Positions 13,007 through 22,221 of a DNA stretch of 64,000 nt are shown piece after piece (the first letter of the stretch is position 1; the number at the start of each line of letters is the position of its first letter). Made by a program: the position numbers and the translations under genes. The DNA comes from Diadophis punctatus similis (Eukaryota; Chordata; Lepidosauria; Squamata; Dipsadidae). The notes below the pieces were generated by a model, which saw nothing but the letters and a program-made list of their open reading frames with translations, ran no database searches and was not told where the DNA came from. Location of the stretch: contig JALIGW010000001.1 of assembly GCA_023053685.1 (NCBI GenBank), positions 227,472,934 through 227,536,933 on the forward strand, in the 5' to 3' direction.

Positions 13007-14129
13007 TCATACAAAACATTAAACAAAAACTTGGCTTTAGTGAAGTCCTTACTCTAGTATTAGTAAAAATCCACAAGCAGTAACATTTGAGTAGGAACAG
13101 GGCTATAAAAAAATTATAGCTGGAATTGCTTCTTTACTAGTGATGCAAGTTAAACATACAAATGATGATCCATTACTAAATTCCCAACCCTCCAGCTTCA
13201 CAACACAGGATTTTAACCAACTTTGGAATCTCAGCAAATATACAGGTGCGTAAGAAAGCCAAATTACAGAATTCTGCTATTCTAGGGCAGAAGGAATAGC
13301 AACAATATCCCCAGCAATTTAATTCTGTAGCTTATTACTGCACCATCAAGGTGATGTTTCATCAGCTCATGGACCAAAATATTTGCCCCTTAATTATGGT
13401 TTCATAGAAAACATCTATGTGTGAGATAGGGGAAGATCATTTGTAGTATTTTAGGAGAAATTGATTAACTTACTGAAATTATTTGTGATGAAGGGGGAAA
13501 TAATTACTTTATGTGCAATATTTCTTTTCTTTTTCTTTACTATATTATCTTTTCTATTTTTTCTTTTCTGCATTTTCTATTTTGCTATTTTTGTCTTTTT
13601 TTAAAGATTGCATTAGTTTTCATCTTTATATTTGTAATATTTAATAAAATGACCACACACAAAAAAATCTAGGTATCTAGAGGACAAAGTGATACTTTCC
13701 CTGGAAAACAGAATCTAGGCAATTCCTGGTAACAGACTGAAGCAGTGTAAGATTGGGTTCGCTCATGCTGAGATGAAAGGCAAAATGGAAGACACCCTGG
13801 ACACAGTAGATCAGAGGTGGGAAAAACAAAGGCAATCTTCACTCAATATGACAGAGGTGGGCAAATTCTATTGTTCTAGGAAATGGCCTATTTCATCCTG
13901 AACATCCTGAATTATTATTGGTTCAGAGATTAACTTTCCCCCAAATGCTAGATCCCTTAAATGGTGGAATTGGCACAGTTTGAAGAAAGAAAGTAGTATT
14001 TTGGAGCTCCCTAACAATATATTTTGCATATAGCTAATGCTAAGCCACTTTTTTTGTGTTTAACCATAGTTTACAGAATAAAGCATAATTAGCTGGCTTC
14101 CTGTAACACAGTAAAGCATCCAAGGTGAT
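11615..14129. other. Intergenic, repeats only
   Basis: A diverged copy of the CR1-like block seen at 2.5 kb lies at about 12530-12700 (AATGAAACATCTGCAGG, CACCAAAGACCCC). There is a CA microsatellite at 12946. Otherwise AT-rich, without recognisable exons. Confidence 0.5.
12946..13002. repeat. (CA)n microsatellite
   Basis: About 28 uninterrupted CA units. Confidence 0.97.
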
Positions 14130-14141
14130 TTACAAACCATA

Positions 14142-14494
14142 AGGTAAAGGTAAAGTTCCCCCCTCGCACATATGTGCTAGTTGTTCCCAACTCTAAGGGA
14201 TGGTGCTCATCTCTGTTTCAAAGCCGAAGAGCCAGCGCTGTCTGAAGACGTTACCATGGTCATGTGGCCGGCATCACTAAACAGTGAAGACGCACAGAAC
14301 GCTGTTACCTTCCCAAAGGTGGTCCCTATTTTTCTACTTGCATTTTTACATGCTTTCGAACTGCTAGGTTGGCAGAAGCTGGGACAAGTAACGAGAGCTC
14401 ACTCTGTTACGCGGCGCTAGGGATTCGAACCGCCGAACTTCAGACCTTTCTGATTGACAAGCTTAGCATCTTAGACACTGAGCCACCGCGTCCC
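14142..14494 (-). mobile_element. Complete Sauria-type SINE with 12-bp target duplication
   Basis: Read on the minus strand it opens GGGACGCGGTGGCTCAGTG (tRNA-like box A), carries box B GGTTCGAATCC, then a central body with AGCACATATGTGCGAGG, and ends in repeated CTTTACCTTTACCTT. This is the architecture of Sauria SINEs, which are specific to squamates. The exact duplication TTACAAACCATA at 14130-14141 and 14495-14506 marks retroposition. It is full length and is one of the clearest taxonomic markers in the window. Confidence 0.92.
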
Positions 14495-14506
14495 TTACAA
14501 ACCATA

Positions 14507-16556
14507 CTGGTTGTATTATGTATCACATTAAGCAACAAACAAGCAAGTCATCATTTGGCTTACTATGCTGCTTCAAACTAGTCATTACAATTTGAGTCAT
14601 GTGGCATCTTGAAGCATCCTGATTCATTATATAGCACACCATATAGGGGACTACACTCTTCTTTTGCTGCAGCATTTTAATGTAAATAACCTCCTGGGAC
14701 AAGTTATTCAAGTAAAGTTATGGGCAGGATTCAATCACAATGACTGGCTACCTTGTTGCTCTCAGGTATAGCCCTTCTTTTCCAAAAAGACAGCTAAGAT
14801 TAAATGCAGAATCATATGCTAGCCCGGAATGTGCTTTTTCACTTTTTAATCTGGTCCCTTGGCAAGAGGGAAAGCAGGTAAATTCTAGACTGTGGATGGG
14901 AGAGGCAAAAAAGGGGGAAAAACAACCTAGGTCTGGTTCCTGGGACAAAGGCCTCACTCTGCCAGGGCAGTTTATATCAACTAGGCCACAGGATCCTTTT
15001 CAGCCAACCTGCTTGGAGGGTACTCTATGTACTCAGATGATTTTAGCAGCATCAGCCAATCTTGGTTGATCTGGATCAGAAGATTCTGGCTGTTTCTGGA
15101 TGACTGAGTCCTTTCTCCCGGTGGAATTTCCTGCCAACTAGTTTTAAGAAGCATTACATAAGGCTGTGCTTACATTTTTATGTAAGGAACATGTGCCGTT
15201 CTGGTGCTCTCGGCCCAAAATGCTATTTATAGTCTCTTGGGATCATGCTGGTATACTTACAGACTCCATAATACATTAGAAACCAGAACATTTCATTCAT
15301 CTTTGCTTCATCCTCCAGCTGCCTTCTCCAGAAAAATAAAAGGAAGGAAAACAAGAGCATCTTAGTGAAAAAGACATTAAGAAATTGAACATCCTTCAAT
15401 GCAGATTCCTTACAGACTGAAAGCATTTTCCTATCTGCTTCTCAGATTGCATAATTTTGTTTTTCTATTTTGCTTAAGGAGCTTACAGTTCAATCCTGAA
15501 AGGGTTTGCTGTGGGCTTGACTCCTGTCACCAGAGTTTTCACATTTACAATACAAAGTTATTGATTATCTCAGTTCTTTTAACATGCTGATAATTAATCA
15601 CACAATAGATTAGTAGGCACTTACCACTGAAATTACTATTGCCACATTCAGCTCCTGAAGGAAAAATGCAACATAAATCTAACAAATAAATATTGCTGCT
15701 TAGTACAGATATAAGAGGTTTAGAAACATCCCTCTCTTAAAATTATGAAAGTAATTTAACCTTTTTTGAGCATAAGCATGTGAGATTCAGGATAGCAATG
15801 AACAGCACTGAATATTAAAAGGTATTTGACCTTAAAGTATTGTGTCAATGTTGTCTATTGTTATTATTTTTATTCTGTTGGTTTTGGGTGTTCTGTTAAT
15901 TCTGTTTATTCTGGATGTTCAACACCCAGAGCTGCAATTATGAAATTGTTAGCTATATAAATCACTATAATAAATATATCAAGGACTGACTTTGCTTAGT
16001 TCTAGGTCAGTCAAAGCTGACTATGTGGCAAATATAAAACTATAGAGGCCCCACTAATTTGAGGATTATGATCCACTATAACTCACAAAAACACTTTTTA
16101 TTCAAATGTACATAAATAGGTTGCAAAATATTTGAGTTAGTGTAAGATACGTTTTTGTGCACCTGCTTTTTACAATCAGACTTTCTGTAGGACTGACTTT
16201 CTATAGCCTGCAAATCATCAATTGCTTTTCGAGCTCTTCGGATACATATGGGAATGTCCAGAAACAAACCAGCACAGTTTTTAACTAGATTCTTATTTAA
16301 CCAAGGAAACCAGAAAAAATATTACTTGTTTAGAGTAATCTGTGTTTCCATCTGCACCACTCCTTTCTTAACATTTTCAACATCATCTTCCTGAGTGTCC
16401 CAGGATTGTGAATAAATAAACTGTGAGAAAGTAAAATTAATTTTTTTGAATAACAAACCACTACAGTCTGCTGTATTGAGAACTTTGGAAGACAATTATA
16501 TTGGGAATTTAGCATGAGCATTCCAGTTTAGCTGTGTTGTTAATGGATGCTTAGGT

Positions 16557-16558
<2 letters not shown>
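14507..16558. other. Intergenic, nothing recognised
   Basis: Short open frames only; the plus frame at 14740-15069 (109 codons) and its minus shadow show no recognisable domain. Confidence 0.45.
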
Positions 16559-16650
<92 letters not shown>

Positions 16651-16676
16651 CCTCCCTCCCTCCCTCTCTCTCTCTC
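16559..16676. repeat. (TC)n / (CCCT)n microsatellite
   Basis: About 86 bases of TC repeat pass into five CCCT units and back to TC. On the minus strand it produces an Arg-Glu run in a spurious frame. Confidence 0.97.
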
Positions 16677-17029
16677 AAACTTAGTTCCCTCTCAATAATG
16701 TGGAAGTTCCATTATTTATTTGTTGAGACTGTTGCAAGAAATGATTAAATTATAAAATACACAAAAAAGCTTAACAGAAGAAATTAAAGTGGTAAAAAAA
16801 TAATTTTTGGTTGAGGCATACAGTGAATTGGAATAAAAGGTTTCTATAACCTAAAAGAAAACTCTTATATAAGAAAGAAATATTTTCATCACACTATATT
16901 ATTTCCAATGGACTAAATAAATCCATTCACATATCTAATGTAAATCCATTCTCAAACCTATGCCGACAATTTGGTATAATTAATATTAAAATACCAATTA
17001 TAACTTATGAATCTTCTCTCTAATATATG

Positions 17030-17275
17030 TTGCATATTAGTAAGTTATGCTTTTTTTCTTTTTCTATTCAATTGTGCCAAATTCTCAGAGACTGTCCAGA
17101 CAATTCCCTGAAGTTTTTTGGCAAGTTTTCAGAAGTGGTTTCCCACTGCTTCTTTCCTAGGGCTGAGAGAAATGACTGGCCCAAGTTTACCCAGCTGGCT
17201 TTATACCCAATGCAAGAGTAAAACTCATAGCATTTCTACCCTGATGCCTTAACCACTACACCAACTGACTTTCTA
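17030..17275 (-). mobile_element. MIR/CORE-like SINE, minus copy
   Basis: Contains CTTCTTTCCTAGGGCTGAGAG, GGCCCAAGTTTACCCAGCTGG and GCCTTAACCACTACACCAACTG, the reverse complement order of the copy at 4633. Confidence 0.65.
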
Positions 17276-17297
17276 AATTATGCTATTTCCACTTAAA

Positions 17298-17657
17298 GGT
17301 GGCGCAGTGGTTAGAGTGCAACACTGCAGGCTACTTCAGCTGACTGTGATCCGCAGGTCAGTGGTTCAAATCTCACCGGCTCAAGCCTTCCATCCTTCTG
17401 AGGTAGGTAAAATGAGGACCCAGATTGTTGGGGGCAATATAAATATACATTGCTTACTGGTGTAAACCGCTTAGAGCAGTGTTTCTGAACCTTGGCAGTT
17501 TGAAGATGTGTGGACTCCAACTCCCAGAATTCCCCAGCCAGCAAAGCGTTGCTGGCTGGGGAATTCTGGGAGTTGGAGTCCACACATCTTCAAACTGCCA
17601 AGGTTCAGAAACACTGGCTTAGAGAGTGCTTGCACTGTGAGGCGGTATATAAATCTC
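17298..17657 (+). mobile_element. tRNA-derived squamate SINE, split by a palindromic MITE
   Basis: Head GGTGGCGCAGTGGTTAGAGTG, box B-like GGTTCAAATC, then GGACCCAGATTGTTGGGGG and GTAAACCGCTTAGAG. The SINE is interrupted at 17477-17616 and resumes with AGAGTGCTTGCACTGTGAGG and GGCGGTATATAAAT. The uninterrupted copy at 50036 reads straight through this junction. Confidence 0.88.
17477..17616. mobile_element. Perfectly palindromic 140-bp hAT MITE
   Basis: The two halves are exact reverse complements: 68-bp arms with only AGCG at the centre. It starts CAGTGTTTCTGAACCTTGG and ends with its mirror. The 8-bp target duplication GCTTAGAG is exact at 17469-17476 and 17617-17624, as expected for hAT insertion. 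The lack of any arm mismatch implies a recent insertion or ongoing arm homogenisation. A transcript would fold into one long hairpin. Confidence 0.95.
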
Positions 17658-17694
17658 ACAAACAAACAAACAAACAAACAAACAAACAAACAAA
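17658..17694. repeat. (CAAA)n tail of the SINE
   Basis: About nine CAAA units directly after the GGCGGTATATAAAT end of the SINE, so this is its simple-repeat tail. Confidence 0.93.
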
Positions 17695-18922
17695 ATCTAT
17701 TGCAGTTTATGTGAGGCAAATTGGCCTATCCTCAGCTGGCCTATCTCAGATGCCAATCAGCCTATAGCTTTTCTGGATGTCATTCTTCAGCTACTTTTCT
17801 GTTCTGATTCATTTATTCATTTCCAGCAAAACTAACCAGTTCAGAATAAAGTCCTTTTCCCTTGGTTGAAGAGCAGCTGCAAAATGAGGCCCAGGGAAAG
17901 GTGGATTTTTTCCCCCAGTGTTGGATGAAACCGACCATAAACCATTCCTCTTTACATTCTGGTATAAAATAGAAAATGTGTGAAAATAAGCCATTTTACA
18001 GTGTGCAAAAACTGTATGGAAAAAAGGAACGATGACTAAAAATTGCACGTCTGAGCCGACACATTTTAAGACAGATGACATTGAAAGGAAGAAAAATTAA
18101 ACAGCAAATGTAAAGCTAGTTTTCTGCATAATTTATGCATAATTCTGCATAAGAAGTATCTAATAAATGATTTAAAACTGCATTGTTGTTTTCATCAAAA
18201 TTTGAGGATAGATTCCACAGTGCCTTCAAGAGCACCAGCCAAAATCTGCCTCAAATGAAGGAATAAGCATTCATTCTGGGAGGAAGATAAATTTAGGAAG
18301 GAGGACGACTCCAGAGATACCTTACATATAAAACAAAGGTAATGGGAATTAATGCTCCAAAGATTAGAGTCTCCTTACCTGTTTGAAGAATACATTTCTT
18401 CATTACTGTGTGCCATGACAGATCTTAAACTCAATGAAATCTCCTTTATGGAAGTTTTCAAGAAAATAATGTCTGTCTGATTGGGTGAGATGCTATCTGT
18501 ACGTGCATGTTTAAGGGAGGGGATGTTCAATTCCTTACTTATTTTATAATCTTTCTAGGCAGATTTAGATCTCATCACATAACCATTTCACTGGAAGAAT
18601 CTGAGTCATCCCAACTAAACCCAGATCTTTTCTAGTCTAAAGTTCCTTGGGGGAAAAAAAAACCCCAGACTGTTTAAAATGATAACAAATGCATTTCATT
18701 CTGAGTCTTTCCAATACACTCAATGGGAAAAAACATTCTGAATGCCAAGTCTGCTTTCTTACAGTAGCTATGGTTGTGCAAGCTGTTAAAAGGTTGGACA
18801 TTCAACTCTTTAAGAGAAACCTTTCTCCTTATGGCCTTCAGGTTGGAAAGGCAGTCATCAGGCTCCAAGATGTAGCTGCTTCTAGAGGGCAGGTGAGTTA
18901 CAGAAGACGACAGTGATATCCG
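17695..18922. other. Intergenic / host-transcript region, nothing coding seen
   Basis: No recognised exon. A nine-base consensus splice donor CAG|GTGAGT sits on the plus strand at 18890-18898 (GT at 18893), antisense to and just left of the miR-210 hairpin; see findings. Confidence 0.45.
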
Positions 18923-18931
18923 AGAAGCAGG

Positions 18932-18953
18932 TTAGCCGCTGTCACACGCACAG
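18932..18953 (-). ncRNA. MIR210: Mature miR-210-3p
   Basis: 22 nt; the seed (bases 2-8) is TGTGCGT, the diagnostic miR-210 seed. This is normally the dominant product. Confidence 0.95.
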
Positions 18954-18969
18954 TGGGGACATAGTAGCA

Positions 18970-18991
18970 CAATGTGCGTTAGTCAGTGGCT
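18970..18991 (-). ncRNA. MIR210: miR-210-5p (passenger arm)
   Basis: 22 nt starting AGCCACTGACTAACGCAC, close to the 5p arm of non-mammalian vertebrates and diverged from the more GC-rich mammalian form. Confidence 0.9.
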
Positions 18992-19003
18992 CACCTCCTT
19001 CTG

Positions 19004-19840
19004 GAGAATTAACCAAACAGGCATCCGCTTCTAGGGTACCAATCACAGGTAATCACCCTATCTCACCCCACCTGACCCTCTAACTGAGCACCTGAAATAA
19101 AAACATGCATCAGCAGGATCACTGTCCTTATTAACTGTTTTGTCTGCATTATTTCAGAAATTTAAACCTGATTCTAAATAATTTCAAGGCAGCTTTCTTT
19201 TCAGTCTCCTTTTTCCTTTTCAACTTGTGTAGCACAATTGCAAAACAGCAGAACTTTCTGCCACAACCTTCCTTTCTCCTATGCCCTCCAGATCTGCAAT
19301 TCCCCCCATTTCTTGGGGAAATTATAACCATTGGATTAGAGTTGGGGAGCATGGAATTGTAGTCTAACATAACATGAGAGCAAAGGACTGTTTTATATTC
19401 ATCCTCAGCTCTGTAAAATATAAACCCATTCTTTTAAATAAATTTAGGGGACCTTCCTCTCCGTCACCACTCATACCCAAGAAAAAATTGCTTGGGAAAA
19501 TACTGTATCTACACTACCCCAAGTGTTTCAGAAAGGCAAGAGATGCTACTGAGGTTGGGGGGGGGGGGGACTGTTGCAATAAGTCCCGTCTCCCTCTGGA
19601 GAACAATTCACCCACTTGTCAGAGTAGTAACAAAATTCCCATTGATTTTTAGCGGAATGAATCGGATCTTTGGTCCTGCAGACATTTCCTTCGGGGACAG
19701 AGTACATACTCCACGGTATTCGTCCTACTACATTATAAGCCAACTTGGTGTTTTATCACTTTCAAACCCGCAGTTCCACAAGCAGTTCTCCAACATCCTC
19801 CAGGAGCAAACAGCGATCCTCTCTCTCTCTCTCTCCCCGC
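19004..19840. other. Between miR-210 and its CpG island, no exon seen
   Basis: Probable intronic part of the miR-210 host transcript. A C/G-run tract (19558-19570) and a short CT run (19819-19836) are the only low-complexity features. Confidence 0.4.
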
Positions 19841-20014
19841 GATCCTTAGTTCAGAGGGCGACAAGGCAGACCGGATAAACTTTTCCAGCGATCAGGCAGG
19901 GCTGGTTCCTCGTCAAAGCATCGCTCACAATTTGCAATTTCAATACCCCGCGGGCAAACGCGCTAAAAGCAAATCGACACACCGAAAGTAGAAGCGCTCT
20001 TTTTTTTTTTTTAC

Positions 20015-20510
20015 CTGCCAGGCGAAGTCAGGTCTGTCCGTGATCTCGCTCGAACCCCACCGACTCCGGGTCTTCGGCGAAGGTCCTGCCGCCTTGCTTT
20101 TTTTGCTTTTTTTTTTTAAAGTTGCCTGCACGCAATTCCTTTTGCCGAAGCTCTCCCGTTTCGGAAAGAAGGGACTTTCCTCTAATTTGCGCCCCGTTCG
20201 CCAAACGGAGGGTCGGAGTCCCCACGCCTCACTTTCATTCTCCGCGGAGTTCTCCGAAGTACCTGAACTTCCGAGAGCGCTTGCCAGGCGCTGCCTGGTA
20301 CAGCTTCGCGCTCTCCTTCCACAGCGCCAGCTTCCGGGATTCAAGCCTTCAGAGACCGTTTTCCCTTTTCAGCCGGAGAGGAAGAGGGCGGTGGCAAAAC
20401 CTCTTGTTCTCTCCGCGCTCCCTAAGCCAGCCAGCCAGCCCAGCCCGGCGCGGCTCACACACACCAACCCATGCCGAGCACTGCAGCCGTGCAACCTGCT
20501 TTCCCTTTTG
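20015..20510 (-). ncRNA. Probable first exon of the miR-210 host transcript
   Basis: On the minus strand an exon-like stretch ends CCTGGCAG|GTAAAAA, with the donor GT at 20014-20013 and the exon edge at 20015. Its upstream side lies in the CpG island just below a cluster of promoter motifs at 20534-20626, so transcription would start near 20500 (inferred; the right end is approximate). It lies about 1.0 kb upstream of the miR-210 hairpin on the same strand, as in the human MIR210HG arrangement. No conserved protein is encoded. RNA-seq would be needed to fix the start site and downstream exons. Confidence 0.55.
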
Positions 20511-20533
20511 CTCCCCCGCCCCACCCTAACTTC

Positions 20534-20626
20534 ATGCAAATCAAGCTCGTGACGTGACACTACGATTGCCCAATGGAAGCTGCGTCCGGCTACCCGGCAG
20601 TCGCGCCCTCCGTCGGTCTGGCCAAT
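20534..20626 (-). promoter_or_regulatory. Promoter motif cluster: CCAAT x2, HRE/CRE-like site, octamer
   Basis: Within 93 bp are the octamer ATGCAAAT (20535-20542), TGACGTGA at 20550-20557 containing the hypoxia-response core ACGTG (20552-20556), and two CCAAT boxes (20570-20574 and 20622-20626). miR-210 induction by HIF-1 through a conserved promoter HRE is established in mammals; the ACGTG here is the natural candidate. Its match to a CRE half-site means ATF/CREB binding is an alternative. Confidence 0.55.
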
Positions 20627-20856
20627 CCGAGGGATCCTCTCCGTGCCCGAGGGCCGGGCAACTCCCTCCTTCCCTTCCCCATGAGTTACAGCGCGGGGTG
20701 CGGCGCGTTCGTTTCTGCACGTCCTTACTTTAGGGAGGAACCAACTGTACTTGCCCGAGCTTCAGTACCCGCGCTCCCACACCATACCTCCCTTCCCCGC
20801 AATGGTTGCCGCCAGCCAACCTCCTTTTTTCTTTGGGGACAAGCGTTCACGCCAGG

Positions 20857-20858
20857 GT
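20857..20858 (+). promoter_or_regulatory. Candidate plus-strand splice donor in the CpG island
   Basis: CCAGG|GTGAGTC on the plus strand, a good donor near the right side of the island. It could end the first exon of a divergent transcript; no acceptor was assigned. Confidence 0.35.
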
Positions 20859-21290
20859 GAGTCTCAGGACTCCGTACGTTGCTTTTGACGCGCGTGCTTC
20901 GGCTCGCCGCCTTCTCTCCCCTTTTTCGGGGCGGGGGGGGGGAGGATGCTAAATGGTACAGCCCGGCTTGGGCTTTGCCATGAGGACAGTGTCAGTGTGC
21001 ACGTAGCAAGCGCAGAAGCAGCAGAAGGACGGGTCCCAAGCGACGCGCGGTGCCGACGGGGCGGGCGCGCGCGCGCCCCTGGATGTTCCCCGGACGGCCG
21101 CCGAGGCAGCTGCTGTTTGCAGCTGGCGCGCGCTGTCCTCAAAGGCTCTTTGAGCTCCGGCGCCGAACCTTCCTTGGCCCCGTTCTAAGGAAGGGGAAGA
21201 AGTAAAAGGAATCCCGCCCCGCTCTTTTTACCTCATTTGGGTTTTTTTTTTAAAGGATGCGCGTGCGCGAGCGTGTGTGCGTGCAAAAAG

Positions 21291-22210
21291 CTCAAGGGAC
21301 CTAGTTATCTTTAGTACTGGAACAGGACATTCAAGACGCTGCAAATCTTGCATGCTGCCTGGGATGGTGCACTTACTTCATGGGCATCCCAACTGAGTCT
21401 CCTACTTTACACGTTGACGTCCCTCAAGTCCCCTGCTTGTAGCTCCAAACAAATTCTTAGCTGACCTTTATAAACAAGTAACGCAGAGAAGATGCATTTA
21501 AGAACACTGAAGAAAAGTGATCCACCAAGCAAATCCTTCTGGAAAGCTTTTACTTCTGTAGGAAGCCGCAGATTAAAATATTCTTTATTCTTAATATTAA
21601 AAAGAGGCAGGGTAGAATATTTCCCCTAAAGGAGAAGAGAAAAAAAGTCTTAAAGAAAGCAGCCCTGGTTTTCCTGCCATAGGAAAATAGCCTCAAGCAG
21701 AAGTTTAAGTGGCTGGTCTTTAGGAAGAGATTTTGTATCCATTCAGAAAGGCTGGCCCAATTTATTCATAAGCAGAGAGACTCCAAATAAGCAACACTTC
21801 TTTGGCATGCCAAAGTTGACAAGATTAGCTCAGACAAACACCTGGGATTTGCATTTCCCCTTTTGCCTGTAGAGCCAGCCATTACCCCTACATGACCCCC
21901 TAGAAATGTAGGGGTAGGGTAGCCATTAAAATATTAAAGGACACATTATTACATAAGAACAGGCATCTCAATCACAAAGCCCCAAAGAATGTATAAAAAC
22001 CTACCCACTCTCAACTCCCATTTTGTCAGCCACCCCAGAATCATTCTGCTATCAACTAGTTTCTGGCTACCAAATAAACAGAGACTTCCTTTTCTGCATT
22101 TTATTTCCAGCGTTGTTCTCCCGGCTTGGAACCGGACTGGATTTTTCTTCCAACAATTTGGCACACCAGATGGGACTCCAAGCTAACCTCACTAACGGTT
22201 ATGGGTCTGT
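21291..22210. other. Intergenic, nothing recognised
   Basis: AT-rich beyond the island, with no recognised exon or dispersed repeat. Confidence 0.4.
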
Positions 22211-22221
22211 GTAAACCTCCA

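Larger units (their letters stand above)
18923..19003 (-). ncRNA. MIR210: miR-210 precursor hairpin
   Basis: Both mature arms are recognisable on the minus strand. The 3p product (18953 down to 18932) starts CTGTGCGTGTGACAGCGGCT and ends AA; that 3' end is the form I recall from zebrafish, whereas human ends GA. The 5p product (18991 down to 18970) starts AGCCACTGACTAACGCAC. The arms pair around a 16-base loop, and the lower stem continues as AGAAG, AGGT and AGCC paired with CTTCT, ACCT and GGCT. miR-210 is the main hypoxia-induced microRNA of vertebrates; known targets include ISCU and EFNA3. Its place left of and divergent from PHRF1 matches human 11p15.5. A donor-like GGAG|GTGAGC lies at the base of the 5' arm, so the hairpin may sit at the start of an intron. 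Confidence 0.96.
19850..21290. promoter_or_regulatory. CpG island at the miR-210 host promoter
   Basis: Dense CpG dinucleotides and high GC set this stretch apart from AT-rich flanks. It holds runs such as GGGGCGGGCGCGCGCGCGCC (about 21058-21077). The open frames within it on both strands (for example 20040-20552 plus and 19940-20344 minus) are a by-product of low stop-codon density and show no family resemblance. Splice donors exist in both directions (20014 minus, 20857 plus), which suggests a bidirectional promoter. Confidence 0.8.

Noticed and set aside
14142..14494. Possible tRNA gene on the minus strand
   Set aside because: The tRNA-like boxes belong to the head of a Sauria-type SINE with a retroposition duplication; no complete cloverleaf gene is implied. 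The same applies to the other SINE heads at 1457, 17298, 28545, 50036 and 50503.
16496..16678. Minus-strand Arg-Glu repeat protein
   Set aside because: Translation of the (TC)n microsatellite.
1..18900. Search for RASSF7 or other neighbours expected left of miR-210
   Set aside because: No RA-domain or coiled-coil exon was recognised; the neighbouring gene, if conserved, must lie further left.
19940..20552. Long open frames on both strands of the CpG island (up to 170 codons)
   Set aside because: High GC lowers stop frequency; no domain or conservation is apparent and the frames conflict with the splice donor at 20014.
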